The notes under the pieces are model-generated. The model was not told the origin of the DNA and did no database searches. It saw only the letters and a list, made by a program, of their open reading frames with translations. This document shows positions 25,111 to 33,216 of a stretch of DNA of 64,000 nucleotides, one piece after another. Numbering within the stretch: position 1 is the stretch's first letter; every line of letters starts with the position of its first letter. The stretch comes from Pedobacter faecalis (lineage in GTDB: Bacteria; Bacteroidota; Bacteroidia; Sphingobacteriales; Sphingobacteriaceae). The stretch is taken from NCBI RefSeq assembly GCF_030182585.1, contig NZ_JARXOW010000001.1, positions 248,001 to 312,000 on the forward strand. Direction: 5' to 3'. The translations under genes were made by a program, and so were the position numbers.

Positions 25111-26081
25111 TAAGATTTATATGCCTTTAACGCCTCTATTAATTTTGGCACAACCTCAAAGGCATCGCCCACTATACCGTAGTCGGCCACCTTGAAAAAC
25201 GGTGCTTCAGGGTCTTTATTAATTACAACGATTACTTTTGACGAACTGACACCCGCGAGATGCTGGATGGCTCCGGAAATGCCGATCGCAATGTACAGGT
25301 TAGGGCTGATCGCAATACCCGTTTGTCCAACGTGCTCGGAATGTGGTCTCCAGTCTGCATCAGACACCGGTTTGGAGCAAGCTGTAGCAGCCCCCAGAAG
25401 TCCAGCCAGCTCTTCAATCATACCCCAATTTTCCGGCCCCTTTAACCCGCGGCCGCCAGATACCACAATCTCCGCATCAGGTAGGGAAACCTTATCGGTG
25501 GCCCGAATGATTTCTTTAACGACGGTGCCCAGGTCTGTCGCTTTCACGTCAGCCTCAAAGTCCTCAATCGAAACATCAGCAGCCGATTCCCTTACTCCAA
25601 ATGCATTGGGATTCAAAGCGATCACTTTGATCTCAGAAAGAAGTTCTGTCGTAGCAAAGGCTTTACCTGAAAATGCGTTTTTCTTCACCAGGAATTTTCC
25701 GTTATCAGTACGCGGAAGCTCGATTGCACCGTCTACAAGTCCGGCTTTCAATTTAACCGCCACGCGAGGGGCGAGGCCTCTACCGGAAAATGAGTTCGAA
25801 AGTATGACGATATTGGCATTCTCAGCTTTGGCAGCTTCGCTTATAATGGAGGCGTAAGCCTGGTTTACAAAACTATGAAGTTGTTGATTACTAACGCGCA
25901 ACACTTTTGAAGCGCCGTAGCTTCCCAGCGCCTTCAATTCATTCTCGTCAACGTTTCCTATTGACAAGGCGGTTACCTGGGTATTTTGGTCATCTGCAAT
26001 GGCTTTTGCGTAAGAGACTGCTTCAAACACAGACTTCTTGAATTTGCCATCTACATGTTCTGCATATACTAAAACTGACAT
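25110..26081 (-). CDS. etfA: Electron transfer flavoprotein, alpha subunit
   Basis: A 323-residue subunit that with EtfB forms the FAD-carrying heterodimer taking electrons from acyl-CoA and other dehydrogenases. The C-terminal FAD domain is clear: SGGRGLKGPENWGMIEELAG, then SDADWRPHSEHVGQTG and LYIAIGISGAIQH, KVADYGIVGD. The N-terminal part resembles the EtfB fold. It lies 27 bases after etfB and overlaps the BFN gene by one base. No acyl-CoA dehydrogenase or ETF dehydrogenase is in the window. Confidence 0.96.
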   Translation of the reverse strand: MSVLVYAEHVDGKFKKSVFEAVSYAKAIADDQNTQVTALSIGNVDENELKALGSYGASKVLRVSNQQLHSFVNQAYASIISEAAKAENANIVILSNSFSGRGLAPRVAVKLKAGLVDGAIELPRTDNGKFLVKKNAFSGKAFATTELLSEIKVIALNPNAFGVRESAADVSIEDFEADVKATDLGTVVKEIIRATDKVSLPDAEIVVSGGRGLKGPENWGMIEELAGLLGAATACSKPVSDADWRPHSEHVGQTGIAISPNLYIAIGISGAIQHLAGVSSSKVIVVINKDPEAPFFKVADYGIVGDAFEVVPKLIEALKAYKS

Positions 26082-26108
26082 ATCTTATATTTTAAAGGGA
26101 AGCACCGG

Positions 26109-26846
26109 TTAAATAACTTTTGCCTCTGTATGTAAAAATTCGATCAACTTCTCAGGCTCAGCAGGGCTTATTTGTTTTACAGCGCCGCGCGGTGCAGGCG
26201 TTTCAAATACCTGTATCCTGGAAAGTTCTTCCACTTCCTTTGCCTCCACAACCTGAAGAGGTTTGGTTCTGGCCGACATGATGCCGCGCATATTTGGGAT
26301 CTTTGGTTCTGCGGTGCCTTCCGAGCAGCTTGCTACAAATTTGCCTGTAACCGATATCACTTCTTTCCCGCCTTCAATTTCCCTTTCCAGCGTAGCTGTT
26401 GTACCGTCAAAATCGAGCTTCTTAATGATGGAGATGGATGGTATATCCAGGAATTCACCGATCATTGCGGCAACCTGTGATCCGTTATAATCAATAGACT
26501 CACGTCCACACAAGATCATGTCGAACTCGGCTGTTTTTGCAAACTCAGCGATCTGAAAAGCAGTGAAATAGGCGTCTCTTGGTGAAGCATTGATGCGCAC
26601 CGCGTCATCAGCGCCAATCGCCAGTGCTTTCCTGATCGTAGCCTCCGTGTGGCTCTCTCCAACAGTGACCGCGGTAACGGTTCCTTTGCCGCCCTCGCAA
26701 AGTTCGATGGCCCTCGAAAGTGCGATCTCATCGTATGGGTTTACGATAAACTGTACGCCTGCCGTATTGAATTGTGTATTATCGTTGGTAAAAGTTATTT
26801 TTGTAGTCGTGTCCGGCACGTTGCTGATACAAACTAATATTTTCAT
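26109..26846 (-). CDS. etfB: Electron transfer flavoprotein, beta subunit
   Basis: A 245-residue AMP-binding partner of EtfA. I use ATG 26846 because the family begins MKILVCISNVPDTTTKI; the longer frame adds 13 residues with no family support. Signature segments are FIVNPYDEIALSRAIEL, RKALAIGADDAVRI and DMILCGRESIDYNGSQV. First gene of etfB-etfA-BFN. A candidate -7 element lies at 26897-26904. Confidence 0.96.
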   Translation of the reverse strand: MKILVCISNVPDTTTKITFTNDNTQFNTAGVQFIVNPYDEIALSRAIELCEGGKGTVTAVTVGESHTEATIRKALAIGADDAVRINASPRDAYFTAFQIAEFAKTAEFDMILCGRESIDYNGSQVAAMIGEFLDIPSISIIKKLDFDGTTATLEREIEGGKEVISVTGKFVASCSEGTAEPKIPNMRGIMSARTKPLQVVEAKEVEELSRIQVFETPAPRGAVKQISPAEPEKLIEFLHTEAKVI

Positions 26847-26896
26847 ACTTATATATTTGTTAAGTAATAGAGCCTTTACAGGCATTTGTTCTTTTG

Positions 26897-26904
26897 CAAA
26901 TCTA
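26897..26904 (-). promoter_or_regulatory. Candidate -7 element for etfB-etfA
   Basis: On the minus strand TAGATTTG matches TAnnTTTG, about 50 bases before the etfB ATG. A TTTG lies upstream at a somewhat long spacing (24 bases). Confidence 0.4.
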
Positions 26905-26926
26905 ATTAAAAAAGCAGGTATAAAAA

Positions 26927-27262
26927 ATGCAAAGCACCCGATTAGCCAAGTTATTGGATTTTTTAAACACTGACCCCAACGATCCTTTTATCTTATACGC
27001 ACTGGCAACGGAATATGTGTCGCAGGGCGAAGACGATACTGCGCTGGATTATTATAACAGGCTTTTAAGCGATCATCCTGATTATGTCGGTACCTATTAT
27101 CATCTCGGTAAATTACACGAACGTCACGACCGCAAGCAATTGGCCATAGAAATTTATCAGAGCGGTATGGCTATAGCACGGAGCAAACGTGATATGCATG
27201 CTTTTTCGGAACTGCAAGGTGCTTATAATAGTGCATCGGGGCTCGACTATGAAGACGACTAA
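26927..27262 (+). CDS. Small TPR-repeat protein
   Basis: A 111-residue all-helical protein with about two to three TPR units (ALATEYVSQGEDDTALDYYN, YYHLGKLHERHDRKQLAIEI). No signal or membrane segment, so it is cytoplasmic and probably a protein-binding adaptor. It precedes chrA by 11 bases in the same direction, and no terminator separates them. Whether the TPR protein is linked to the transporter or only shares a transcript cannot be told. Divergent from etfBA. Confidence 0.8.
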   Translation: MQSTRLAKLLDFLNTDPNDPFILYALATEYVSQGEDDTALDYYNRLLSDHPDYVGTYYHLGKLHERHDRKQLAIEIYQSGMAIARSKRDMHAFSELQGAYNSASGLDYEDD

Positions 27263-27273
27263 CTGAACTGGGT

Positions 27274-28476
27274 TTGATCAAAAAAAGGCAGCTTTTATTT
27301 CTCCGGAATGTGGTGTTTTTTACGTTCACCGCATTTGGCGGAGCTCAGGCGCATCTCTCGCTTTTACTGCGCTACTTTGTAAAAACCAACCGGTACATAT
27401 CTGAAGAAGAACTGCTGGAGCTGCACGCGCTGGCACAGGTGCTGCCCGGGCCGGCTTCAACACAAACGCTCGTAGGTATCGCATACAAGGTGGGGGGACT
27501 GAAACTCGCGCTGATCACGTTCCTGATCTGGATCCTTCCATCGGCAGCTGTCATGACATTTGCGGCCATCAGTTACGCGCGGCTCGATCAGAAAGCAAGC
27601 TTTGCCGAAATATTGAAATTTATTGAGCCTATTGCGTTAGGGATTGTTGCTTATGGTGCTGTTACGCTCTCCAAAAGAGTCTTAAAAACACAGGTGTCAA
27701 TTTTTTTGGCGATATCAGCTGTGATATGCACATTGGTACTTCGCAATGCCTATGTTTTTCCGATCGCAATTCTGATTGGCGGAATGATTTCTTCAGCACT
27801 AGAGGCTCCAAAGGAAGAAAGTGAAATAAGGGTAAGTTTGTTTTCGAACATAAACCGCAAAAAGCTGATCTACTTTTTTGCCGTGTTGTTGGTTTTTGCG
27901 CTTTTAGGGGCAATTATCAATAGAACCTCGCCGTTTAGTCTGCCCATCAGACTTTTCGAGAATTTTTACCGTAACGGAATTTTTATCTTCGGCGGTGGTC
28001 AGGTGCTTGTGCCGCTTATGTTTACAGAGTTCGTGCAGATGAAGCAATATTTGCACGCTTCAGGTTTTTTATCTGGTTTCGCCCTTCAGCAGGCAATACC
28101 AGGTCCGACCTTTTCATTTACCAGCTACATAGGAACTTTAACGATGCGCAATTTTGGCTATGGCTTAGCCGGACAGATCACCGGGGGCGCGGTTGCCGTG
28201 CTGGGTATAAATCTTCCCGGACTGATCCTTGTTCTGCTGATTGTACCTTTCTGGGAAAGCCTTAAAAAGATTACGCACATCAAGTATTCGCTGGCTGGGA
28301 TAAATGCTGTAAGTGTTGGTTTTATACTGGCAGCGTTTATCCTGCTGGTTATGCCGGTCGGATTGAACGTAATGGCCATCTGCATTATGACGGTAACTTT
28401 TCTATTGCTTAATTATACCCGGATAAGCCCGCCTTTGATCGTTTTTGCAGGAGCCTTACTGGGCTATTTAATTTAA
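27274..28476 (+). CDS. chrA: Chromate transporter-family protein (two CHR domains)
   Basis: A 400-residue inner-membrane protein of the long-chain CHR type, with two homologous halves in tandem. The N half has FTAFGGAQAHLSLLL and LPGPASTQTLVGIAYKVGG; the C half has FIFGGGQVLVPLM and QQAIPGPTFSFTSYIG. About ten to twelve membrane helices. The start is TTG 27274; an in-frame stop at 27250 leaves no ATG option before the conserved N-terminus. CHR proteins export chromate by anion exchange in resistant species, but many homologues have no proven chromate role. It ends 6 bases from the convergent dnaB stop. Confidence 0.9.
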   Translation: MIKKRQLLFLRNVVFFTFTAFGGAQAHLSLLLRYFVKTNRYISEEELLELHALAQVLPGPASTQTLVGIAYKVGGLKLALITFLIWILPSAAVMTFAAISYARLDQKASFAEILKFIEPIALGIVAYGAVTLSKRVLKTQVSIFLAISAVICTLVLRNAYVFPIAILIGGMISSALEAPKEESEIRVSLFSNINRKKLIYFFAVLLVFALLGAIINRTSPFSLPIRLFENFYRNGIFIFGGGQVLVPLMFTEFVQMKQYLHASGFLSGFALQQAIPGPTFSFTSYIGTLTMRNFGYGLAGQITGGAVAVLGINLPGLILVLLIVPFWESLKKITHIKYSLAGINAVSVGFILAAFILLVMPVGLNVMAICIMTVTFLLLNYTRISPPLIVFAGALLGYLI

Positions 28477-28482
28477 TCAAGC

Positions 28483-30048
28483 TCAGAAGGGCGCATCGTC
28501 GTCGTGCATGTCATCCATACGCGAAGGCTTGATGATCACATTTCCCGGGCGGTCGAAATTCTGTGAAGGCTGCATACCCGCACTGGAATCCATGGAGAAG
28601 GAACTAGGTGCCGCAAAGCTTTCCTCAAGGTCGGCAAACTTCACGTATTTTCCGATGAACCTTAAAGGCACAATGCCCGTTTCACCGTTACGGTGCTTGG
28701 CAATGATTACCTCACCCACGCCAGCCTGTGAACGGCCTTGCTCATCTTCGGTAATGCCATAATATTCCGGCCTGTACAAAAACAACACCATGTCGGCATC
28801 CTGCTCTATGGAACCCGATTCACGCAAATCCGACAGCATAGGCCTTTTGCCATTTGCACCTGGTCTGCTTTCCACCGCCCGGCTGAGCTGGGATAGGGCC
28901 AGAACAGGTACATTAAGTTCTTTAGCGACCGATTTAAGGGCACGGGATATACTGCCGATCTCCTGCTCACGGTTTCCACCTCCGCCTTGTCCCTCGCCTT
29001 TACCATGCATCAGCTGCAGGTAGTCGATAATGATAAGCTGAAGATCGTACTGCGACTTGAGGCGCCGGCACTTGGCCCTGAACTCAAAGATGTTCAGTGC
29101 GGGCGTATCATCAATAAGAAGCGGGGCCTCGGTTAGCCGGCCAATTTTACTGTGCAATTGCTGCCATTCCCATTCGGCCAGGTTTCCCTTTCTGATCTTC
29201 TCCTGCTCAATCTCCGTTTCACCAGAAATGAGACGGTTCACAAGCTGTACAGAGGACATCTCCAGGGAGAATACCACTACTGGTCGCTTGAAATCGACGG
29301 CCGCATTTCGCGCGCAACTCAGAACAAACGCAGTTTTACCCATAGCAGGCCGCGCAGCGATGATGACCAGATCTGATGGCTGCCAGCCACCCGTGATGCG
29401 ATCGAGGTCCGTAAAGCCAGAAGGCACACCAGTGAGCCCGTCTGTTTTGCTTTTGAGTTCTTCAAGTGTGGCCAGCGACTGCTTAATGATCTCGTCCATC
29501 TTTTGTGTATCGCGGCGAAGGTTGTTCTGAGCGATATCAAAGAGGTTTTTCTCTGCATGGTCAAGCAAATCGAAAATGTCGGTGGTATCTTCGTAGGCGT
29601 TTTGAATGATCTCGGACGATATCCTGATCAGCTCACGCTGGATATATTTTTGGGAAATGATCCGGGCGTGGTACTCGATATTTGCTGCCGAAGCCACACG
29701 GTTGGTTAGATTTGTGATATAGAAGGCGCCGCCAACCATCTCCAGCAAGCCGAGACTTCGCAGTTCGGCCGTTACGGTAAGGATATCTACGGGCTTCGAC
29801 TTCTGGAAAAGCCCCTGAATAGCTTCAAATATCTGTTTATGAGCTTCATGGTAAAACACATCCGGTTTAAGAATGTCAATGACTGTGGAAAGCGCATCTT
29901 TCTCCAGCATCAAAGCGCCCAACACAGCCTCTTCAAGGTCAACCGCCTGCGGAGGCAGTTTACCCATGGTGTTCATGGACCCTGTTAACCTGTTCTTTCT
30001 CGCTGTAAAATTTCTGTCTGTTCCCGGTTTTGCGTTATCGCTGCTCAT
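28483..30048 (-). CDS. dnaB: Replicative DNA helicase
   Basis: A hexameric 5'-3' helicase at the replication fork. I start at ATG 30048 (521 residues); the longer frame only adds 18 residues and would run past a good promoter match. The N-terminal DnaB-N helical domain begins at GKLPPQAVDLEEAVLGALM. The RecA-like core holds Walker A ARPAMGKTAF, Walker B IIIDYLQLM, and the LSQLSRAVE and DLRESGSIEQDADMV motifs. No intein is present. Convergent with chrA; divergent from rlmB. Confidence 0.96.
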   Translation of the reverse strand: MSSDNAKPGTDRNFTARKNRLTGSMNTMGKLPPQAVDLEEAVLGALMLEKDALSTVIDILKPDVFYHEAHKQIFEAIQGLFQKSKPVDILTVTAELRSLGLLEMVGGAFYITNLTNRVASAANIEYHARIISQKYIQRELIRISSEIIQNAYEDTTDIFDLLDHAEKNLFDIAQNNLRRDTQKMDEIIKQSLATLEELKSKTDGLTGVPSGFTDLDRITGGWQPSDLVIIAARPAMGKTAFVLSCARNAAVDFKRPVVVFSLEMSSVQLVNRLISGETEIEQEKIRKGNLAEWEWQQLHSKIGRLTEAPLLIDDTPALNIFEFRAKCRRLKSQYDLQLIIIDYLQLMHGKGEGQGGGGNREQEIGSISRALKSVAKELNVPVLALSQLSRAVESRPGANGKRPMLSDLRESGSIEQDADMVLFLYRPEYYGITEDEQGRSQAGVGEVIIAKHRNGETGIVPLRFIGKYVKFADLEESFAAPSSFSMDSSAGMQPSQNFDRPGNVIIKPSRMDDMHDDDAPF

Positions 30049-30052
30049 GACA

Positions 30053-30086
30053 CAAAAATATACAAAATTTTGGCCCTTTGCGGCAA
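30053..30086 (-). promoter_or_regulatory. Candidate dnaB promoter
   Basis: On the minus strand TATTTTTG (30053-30060) matches TAnnTTTG, with a TTG at 30084-30086 as -33 at a spacing of 23. It ends 4 bases before the ATG at 30048, which would leave almost no leader. Confidence 0.35.
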
Positions 30087-30230
30087 CTTTTATACACATC
30101 ACAAATTGCCTTGATTTGAAGTAGCTTAACTTTTTCCGTCGGGGTTATGCGTTGCTAACAAAAATCTGTGGATAAGCCCGGGGGTTTGGGGGTTTGAAAG
30201 CCACTTCGGTGCAAAGCGAAATATTTAGCT

Positions 30231-30238
30231 TATTTTTG
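30231..30238 (+). promoter_or_regulatory. Candidate -7 element for rlmB
   Basis: TATTTTTG matches TAnnTTTG, 15 bases before the ATG at 30254. A TTCG at 30205-30208 could be a weak -33. It supports the shorter rlmB start. Confidence 0.4.
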
Positions 30239-30253
30239 CCTGAAATCAAGCAT

Positions 30254-31021
30254 ATGGAGTATACTGGTAAACCGCGCCGCGTGCGCGAGAGCAATGAGTT
30301 CATTTTTGGCATCCGTGCTGTTATAGAGGCGATCAAAGCAGGCAAGGATGTAGAAAACATTTATATGCAGCGCGGCTTATCGGGTTCGATCATTCTTGAG
30401 CTAAAGGCCCTGTTAAAAGGTACAGATATACCGCTTCATAATGTGCCGGTCGAAAAACTGAACCGGATGACCACAAAGAATCACCAGGGTGTGATTGCAG
30501 TGATCTCCGCCATTGCCTTTCAAAAGATTGAAGATATTATTCCGGCGATATATGAAAAGGGCGAAACGCCCCTGGTGCTGATCCTTGATGGGGTGACCGA
30601 TGTCAGAAATATGGGCGCTATTGCACGTACAGCCGCCTGTGCTGGAGTTCATGCGTTAGTCGTGCCATCTAAGAATTCTGCGCAGATCAATGCCGATGCA
30701 ATTAAGACTTCTGCTGGTGCCTTGTTCAGCATTCCGGTATGCCGTCATCAGAATCTGCATAAAACGGCGCTGTTCCTGCAGGAATGCGGTCTGCAGATCG
30801 TAGCCTGCACAGAAAAGACCAGCGATTTGATCTATGCGCCCGACTATACCTTGCCAACCGCCATCGTTATGGGCTCAGAAGATGAAGGTATATCCAACGA
30901 AATCATGAGGATGGCCAATCATCTCGCTAAAATACCGATGCAGGGAGAGATCAGTTCCCTGAATGTTTCGGTGTCGGCCGGCGTAATTCTCTACGAAGCC
31001 ATCAGGCAAAGAACCTTATAG
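30254..31021 (+). CDS. rlmB: TrmH-family rRNA 2'-O-methyltransferase (RlmB-like)
   Basis: A 255-residue SPOUT methyltransferase from ATG 30254; the longer frame adds 20 residues from a TTG. The N-terminal substrate-binding domain (FIFGIRAVIEAIKAGK, TKNHQGVIAVIS) precedes the knotted catalytic domain with LILDGVTDVRNMGAIART, KTSAGALFSIPV, VMGSEDEGIS and the AdoMet motif ISSLNVSVSAGVILYEAI. RlmB methylates G2251 of 23S rRNA in E. coli; the exact site here is inferred from family. Its 3' end is convergent with manC, 28 bp apart, with only a weak hairpin between. Confidence 0.92.
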   Translation: MEYTGKPRRVRESNEFIFGIRAVIEAIKAGKDVENIYMQRGLSGSIILELKALLKGTDIPLHNVPVEKLNRMTTKNHQGVIAVISAIAFQKIEDIIPAIYEKGETPLVLILDGVTDVRNMGAIARTAACAGVHALVVPSKNSAQINADAIKTSAGALFSIPVCRHQNLHKTALFLQECGLQIVACTEKTSDLIYAPDYTLPTAIVMGSEDEGISNEIMRMANHLAKIPMQGEISSLNVSVSAGVILYEAIRQRTL

Positions 31022-31049
31022 GCTAACCTGACTGAAGCGGCGCTCAGGG

Positions 31050-32141
31050 TTAAATGTACTTGGTCCCGAATTTCGATTTGACGTCGGCAACGATCTGCTT
31101 GATGCTTTGCTCAGCGTTCCTTGGACAGATCAGCAGGGTGTTGTTAGACTCTACTACGATGTAGTCGTGCAAGTCCTGAAGGATCACGAGCTTGTCTTCC
31201 GGTACATTCACCATACAATTCGATGAGTTAAACATCATCACTTTTTCTGCAGGTATCACGGCGTTGCCAACATAGTCGTGTTCTGCGATTTCGTAAATAG
31301 AAGCCCATGTGCCCAGGTCCGACCAGCCGAATTCAGCAGGCAATACATATACATTCTCAGCCTTTTCCATGATGCCGAAATCAATAGAGATATTGGTGCA
31401 TTGCTGGTAAGCTGTCCCAATAAATTCAGTTTCATGCTCGGTGTTGTATATGGAACTTCCCTGCTGAAATATCTCGTGCATTTCGGGAAGATGCTGCTGG
31501 AAGGCATTGTTGATCGCTTTTGCCGACCAGATAAAAATCCCTGCATTCCAAAGGAAATCACCGCTTTGGAGGAAGGACTTGGCCAGCTCCAGGTTGGGCT
31601 TTTCCGTGAAGGTCTTCACTTTAAATATCTGCTGATCTCCCGGAAGCGGGGTGTCCATATACTGAATGTATCCGTAGCCTGTGTCTGGCCTGCTCGGTTT
31701 GATACCCAGCGTAATCAGTACATCACTTTTGGAGGCCGCATCAAGACATTGATTTATTGCCGCTACAAATGCTTCAGGATTGGTGATGGTATGATCGGAG
31801 GGGGCAACAACAATGGTCGCATCCGGGTTCAGTTGCGCAATCTTGGTAGACCCATAAGAGATACAAGGAGCTGTATTTCTCATAATCGGTTCTGCAAGAA
31901 TCTGATTGTCGCCGATATCAGGAAGCTGCTTTTTTATGATGTCTGTGTATATCTCGTTGGTAACGATAAAGATATTTTCAGCTGGGCAAATTTTCAGAAA
32001 CCTATCGTACGTGCTTTGGATCAGCGTTTTGCCAACGCCAAAGAAATCTATAAACTGTTTTGGATACTCTGTTCTGCTTACTGGCCAGAACCGGCTACCC
32101 ACGCCGCCCGCCATGATTAATGCGTAATTGTTTTTGTTCAT
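31050..32141 (-). CDS. manC: Mannose-1-phosphate guanylyltransferase
   Basis: A 363-residue nucleotidyltransferase that makes GDP-mannose from mannose-1-phosphate and GTP for surface glycans. The signature MAGGVGSRFWPVSRTEYPKQF starts at residue 10; further motifs are VVAPSDHTI, GYGYIQYMDT, FTEKPNLELA, WNAGIFIWSA and FGWSDLGTW. The isomerase domain of the long bifunctional form is absent, as in the short ManC type. It lies 21 bases after the kdsD stop on the same strand, so both are likely co-transcribed. Confidence 0.95.
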   Translation of the reverse strand: MNKNNYALIMAGGVGSRFWPVSRTEYPKQFIDFFGVGKTLIQSTYDRFLKICPAENIFIVTNEIYTDIIKKQLPDIGDNQILAEPIMRNTAPCISYGSTKIAQLNPDATIVVAPSDHTITNPEAFVAAINQCLDAASKSDVLITLGIKPSRPDTGYGYIQYMDTPLPGDQQIFKVKTFTEKPNLELAKSFLQSGDFLWNAGIFIWSAKAINNAFQQHLPEMHEIFQQGSSIYNTEHETEFIGTAYQQCTNISIDFGIMEKAENVYVLPAEFGWSDLGTWASIYEIAEHDYVGNAVIPAEKVMMFNSSNCMVNVPEDKLVILQDLHDYIVVESNNTLLICPRNAEQSIKQIVADVKSKFGTKYI

Positions 32142-32162
32142 GTTTTAAAAAAAACGCCTCGT

Positions 32163-33128
32163 TTAAATGATCCCTTCCTGAAGGAGATCGTGTAAATGTA
32201 ACATTCCAAAATATCTTTCACGATCGGTAACCAGCAACTGTGTGATATTATTTTCTTTTATGACATTAAGTGCATCAATGGCAAGGGTGTCCCTGTCTAC
32301 CCGTTTTGGTGTGCTTGTCATCAGATCACTCGCTTTTAAGTTGGTCAGGTCCGTCTGCTTTTCCAGCATACGCCTGATATCCCCATCGGTAATAACACCC
32401 AGAATATTGTCGCCATCTATAACAACCACTGCTCCCAAACGGTTTTGACTAATTTCTACAATCACATCTTTAACGGATGCAGAAGGATGTATACTTGGTT
32501 TTTCGTTCTTAAGCGCCAGATCGCCAGCCTTGAGATACAATCTTTTGCCCAGAGAACCGCCCGGGTGATACTTAGCAAAATCATCACGGTTAAAACCGCG
32601 GGCATGGAGTAAGCACACCGCAATCGCATCGCCCATGGCCAGTTGAGCAGTCGTGCTGGTGGTGGGGGCAAGGTTATGCGGACAGGCCTCTTTACTCACT
32701 GCAGCATTCAGGACAAAATCGGCCATGCGGGCCAACTCTGATTCGGTGTTGCCCACAATGCCAATAAGTACGTTGCCGCCTTGCTTTAGCAGCGGGGCAA
32801 GCAGCTTAATCTCCGGGGTGTTACCACTTTTTGAAATGCATATAACGATGTCGTTTTTCTGAATCATGCCCAGATCGCCATGAACGGCGTCGGCCGCATG
32901 CATAAACACCGCCGGAGTTCCGGTAGAGTTAAACGTAGCAACAATCTTTTGCGCAATAATTGCGCTTTTGCCAATACCGGTAACCACTACTCTTCCTTCA
33001 TTTTCGATGATAAGGTGGATAATATTAACAAAACTATCATCAATCCTGTCAATCAGTCCAGCAATCGCTTCAGCCTCGAGCTTTAAAGTATTGGCAGCGT
33101 TATCAATTATTGATTTTTTACTTTTCAA
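32163..33128 (-). CDS. kdsD: Arabinose-5-phosphate isomerase (KpsF/GutQ family)
   Basis: A 321-residue enzyme that converts ribulose-5-P into arabinose-5-P, the first dedicated step of KDO synthesis for lipopolysaccharide. The SIS domain (about 35-180) holds VVTGIGKSAIIAQKIV, MHAADAVHGDLG and CISKSGNTPE. Two CBS domains follow (about 205-320) with VIDGDNILGVITDGDIRRML and LLVTDRERYFGMLHLHDLL. The usual full-length form. Divergent from recQ and one gene away from kdsA, the next enzyme of the KDO path. Confidence 0.95.
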   Translation of the reverse strand: MKSKKSIIDNAANTLKLEAEAIAGLIDRIDDSFVNIIHLIIENEGRVVVTGIGKSAIIAQKIVATFNSTGTPAVFMHAADAVHGDLGMIQKNDIVICISKSGNTPEIKLLAPLLKQGGNVLIGIVGNTESELARMADFVLNAAVSKEACPHNLAPTTSTTAQLAMGDAIAVCLLHARGFNRDDFAKYHPGGSLGKRLYLKAGDLALKNEKPSIHPSASVKDVIVEISQNRLGAVVVIDGDNILGVITDGDIRRMLEKQTDLTNLKASDLMTSTPKRVDRDTLAIDALNVIKENNITQLLVTDRERYFGMLHLHDLLQEGII

Positions 33129-33216
33129 ATAGAATTAATTAGTATATTGATGCTATGAATTAGTGCAAAATTATGTTATTTTGAGTAAAAAAAGCACGGA
33201 ATATTTTATAGAGGAA

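Noticed and set aside
31278..32120. 280-codon open frame antisense to manC
   Set aside because: A shadow of a gene with clear signature motifs.
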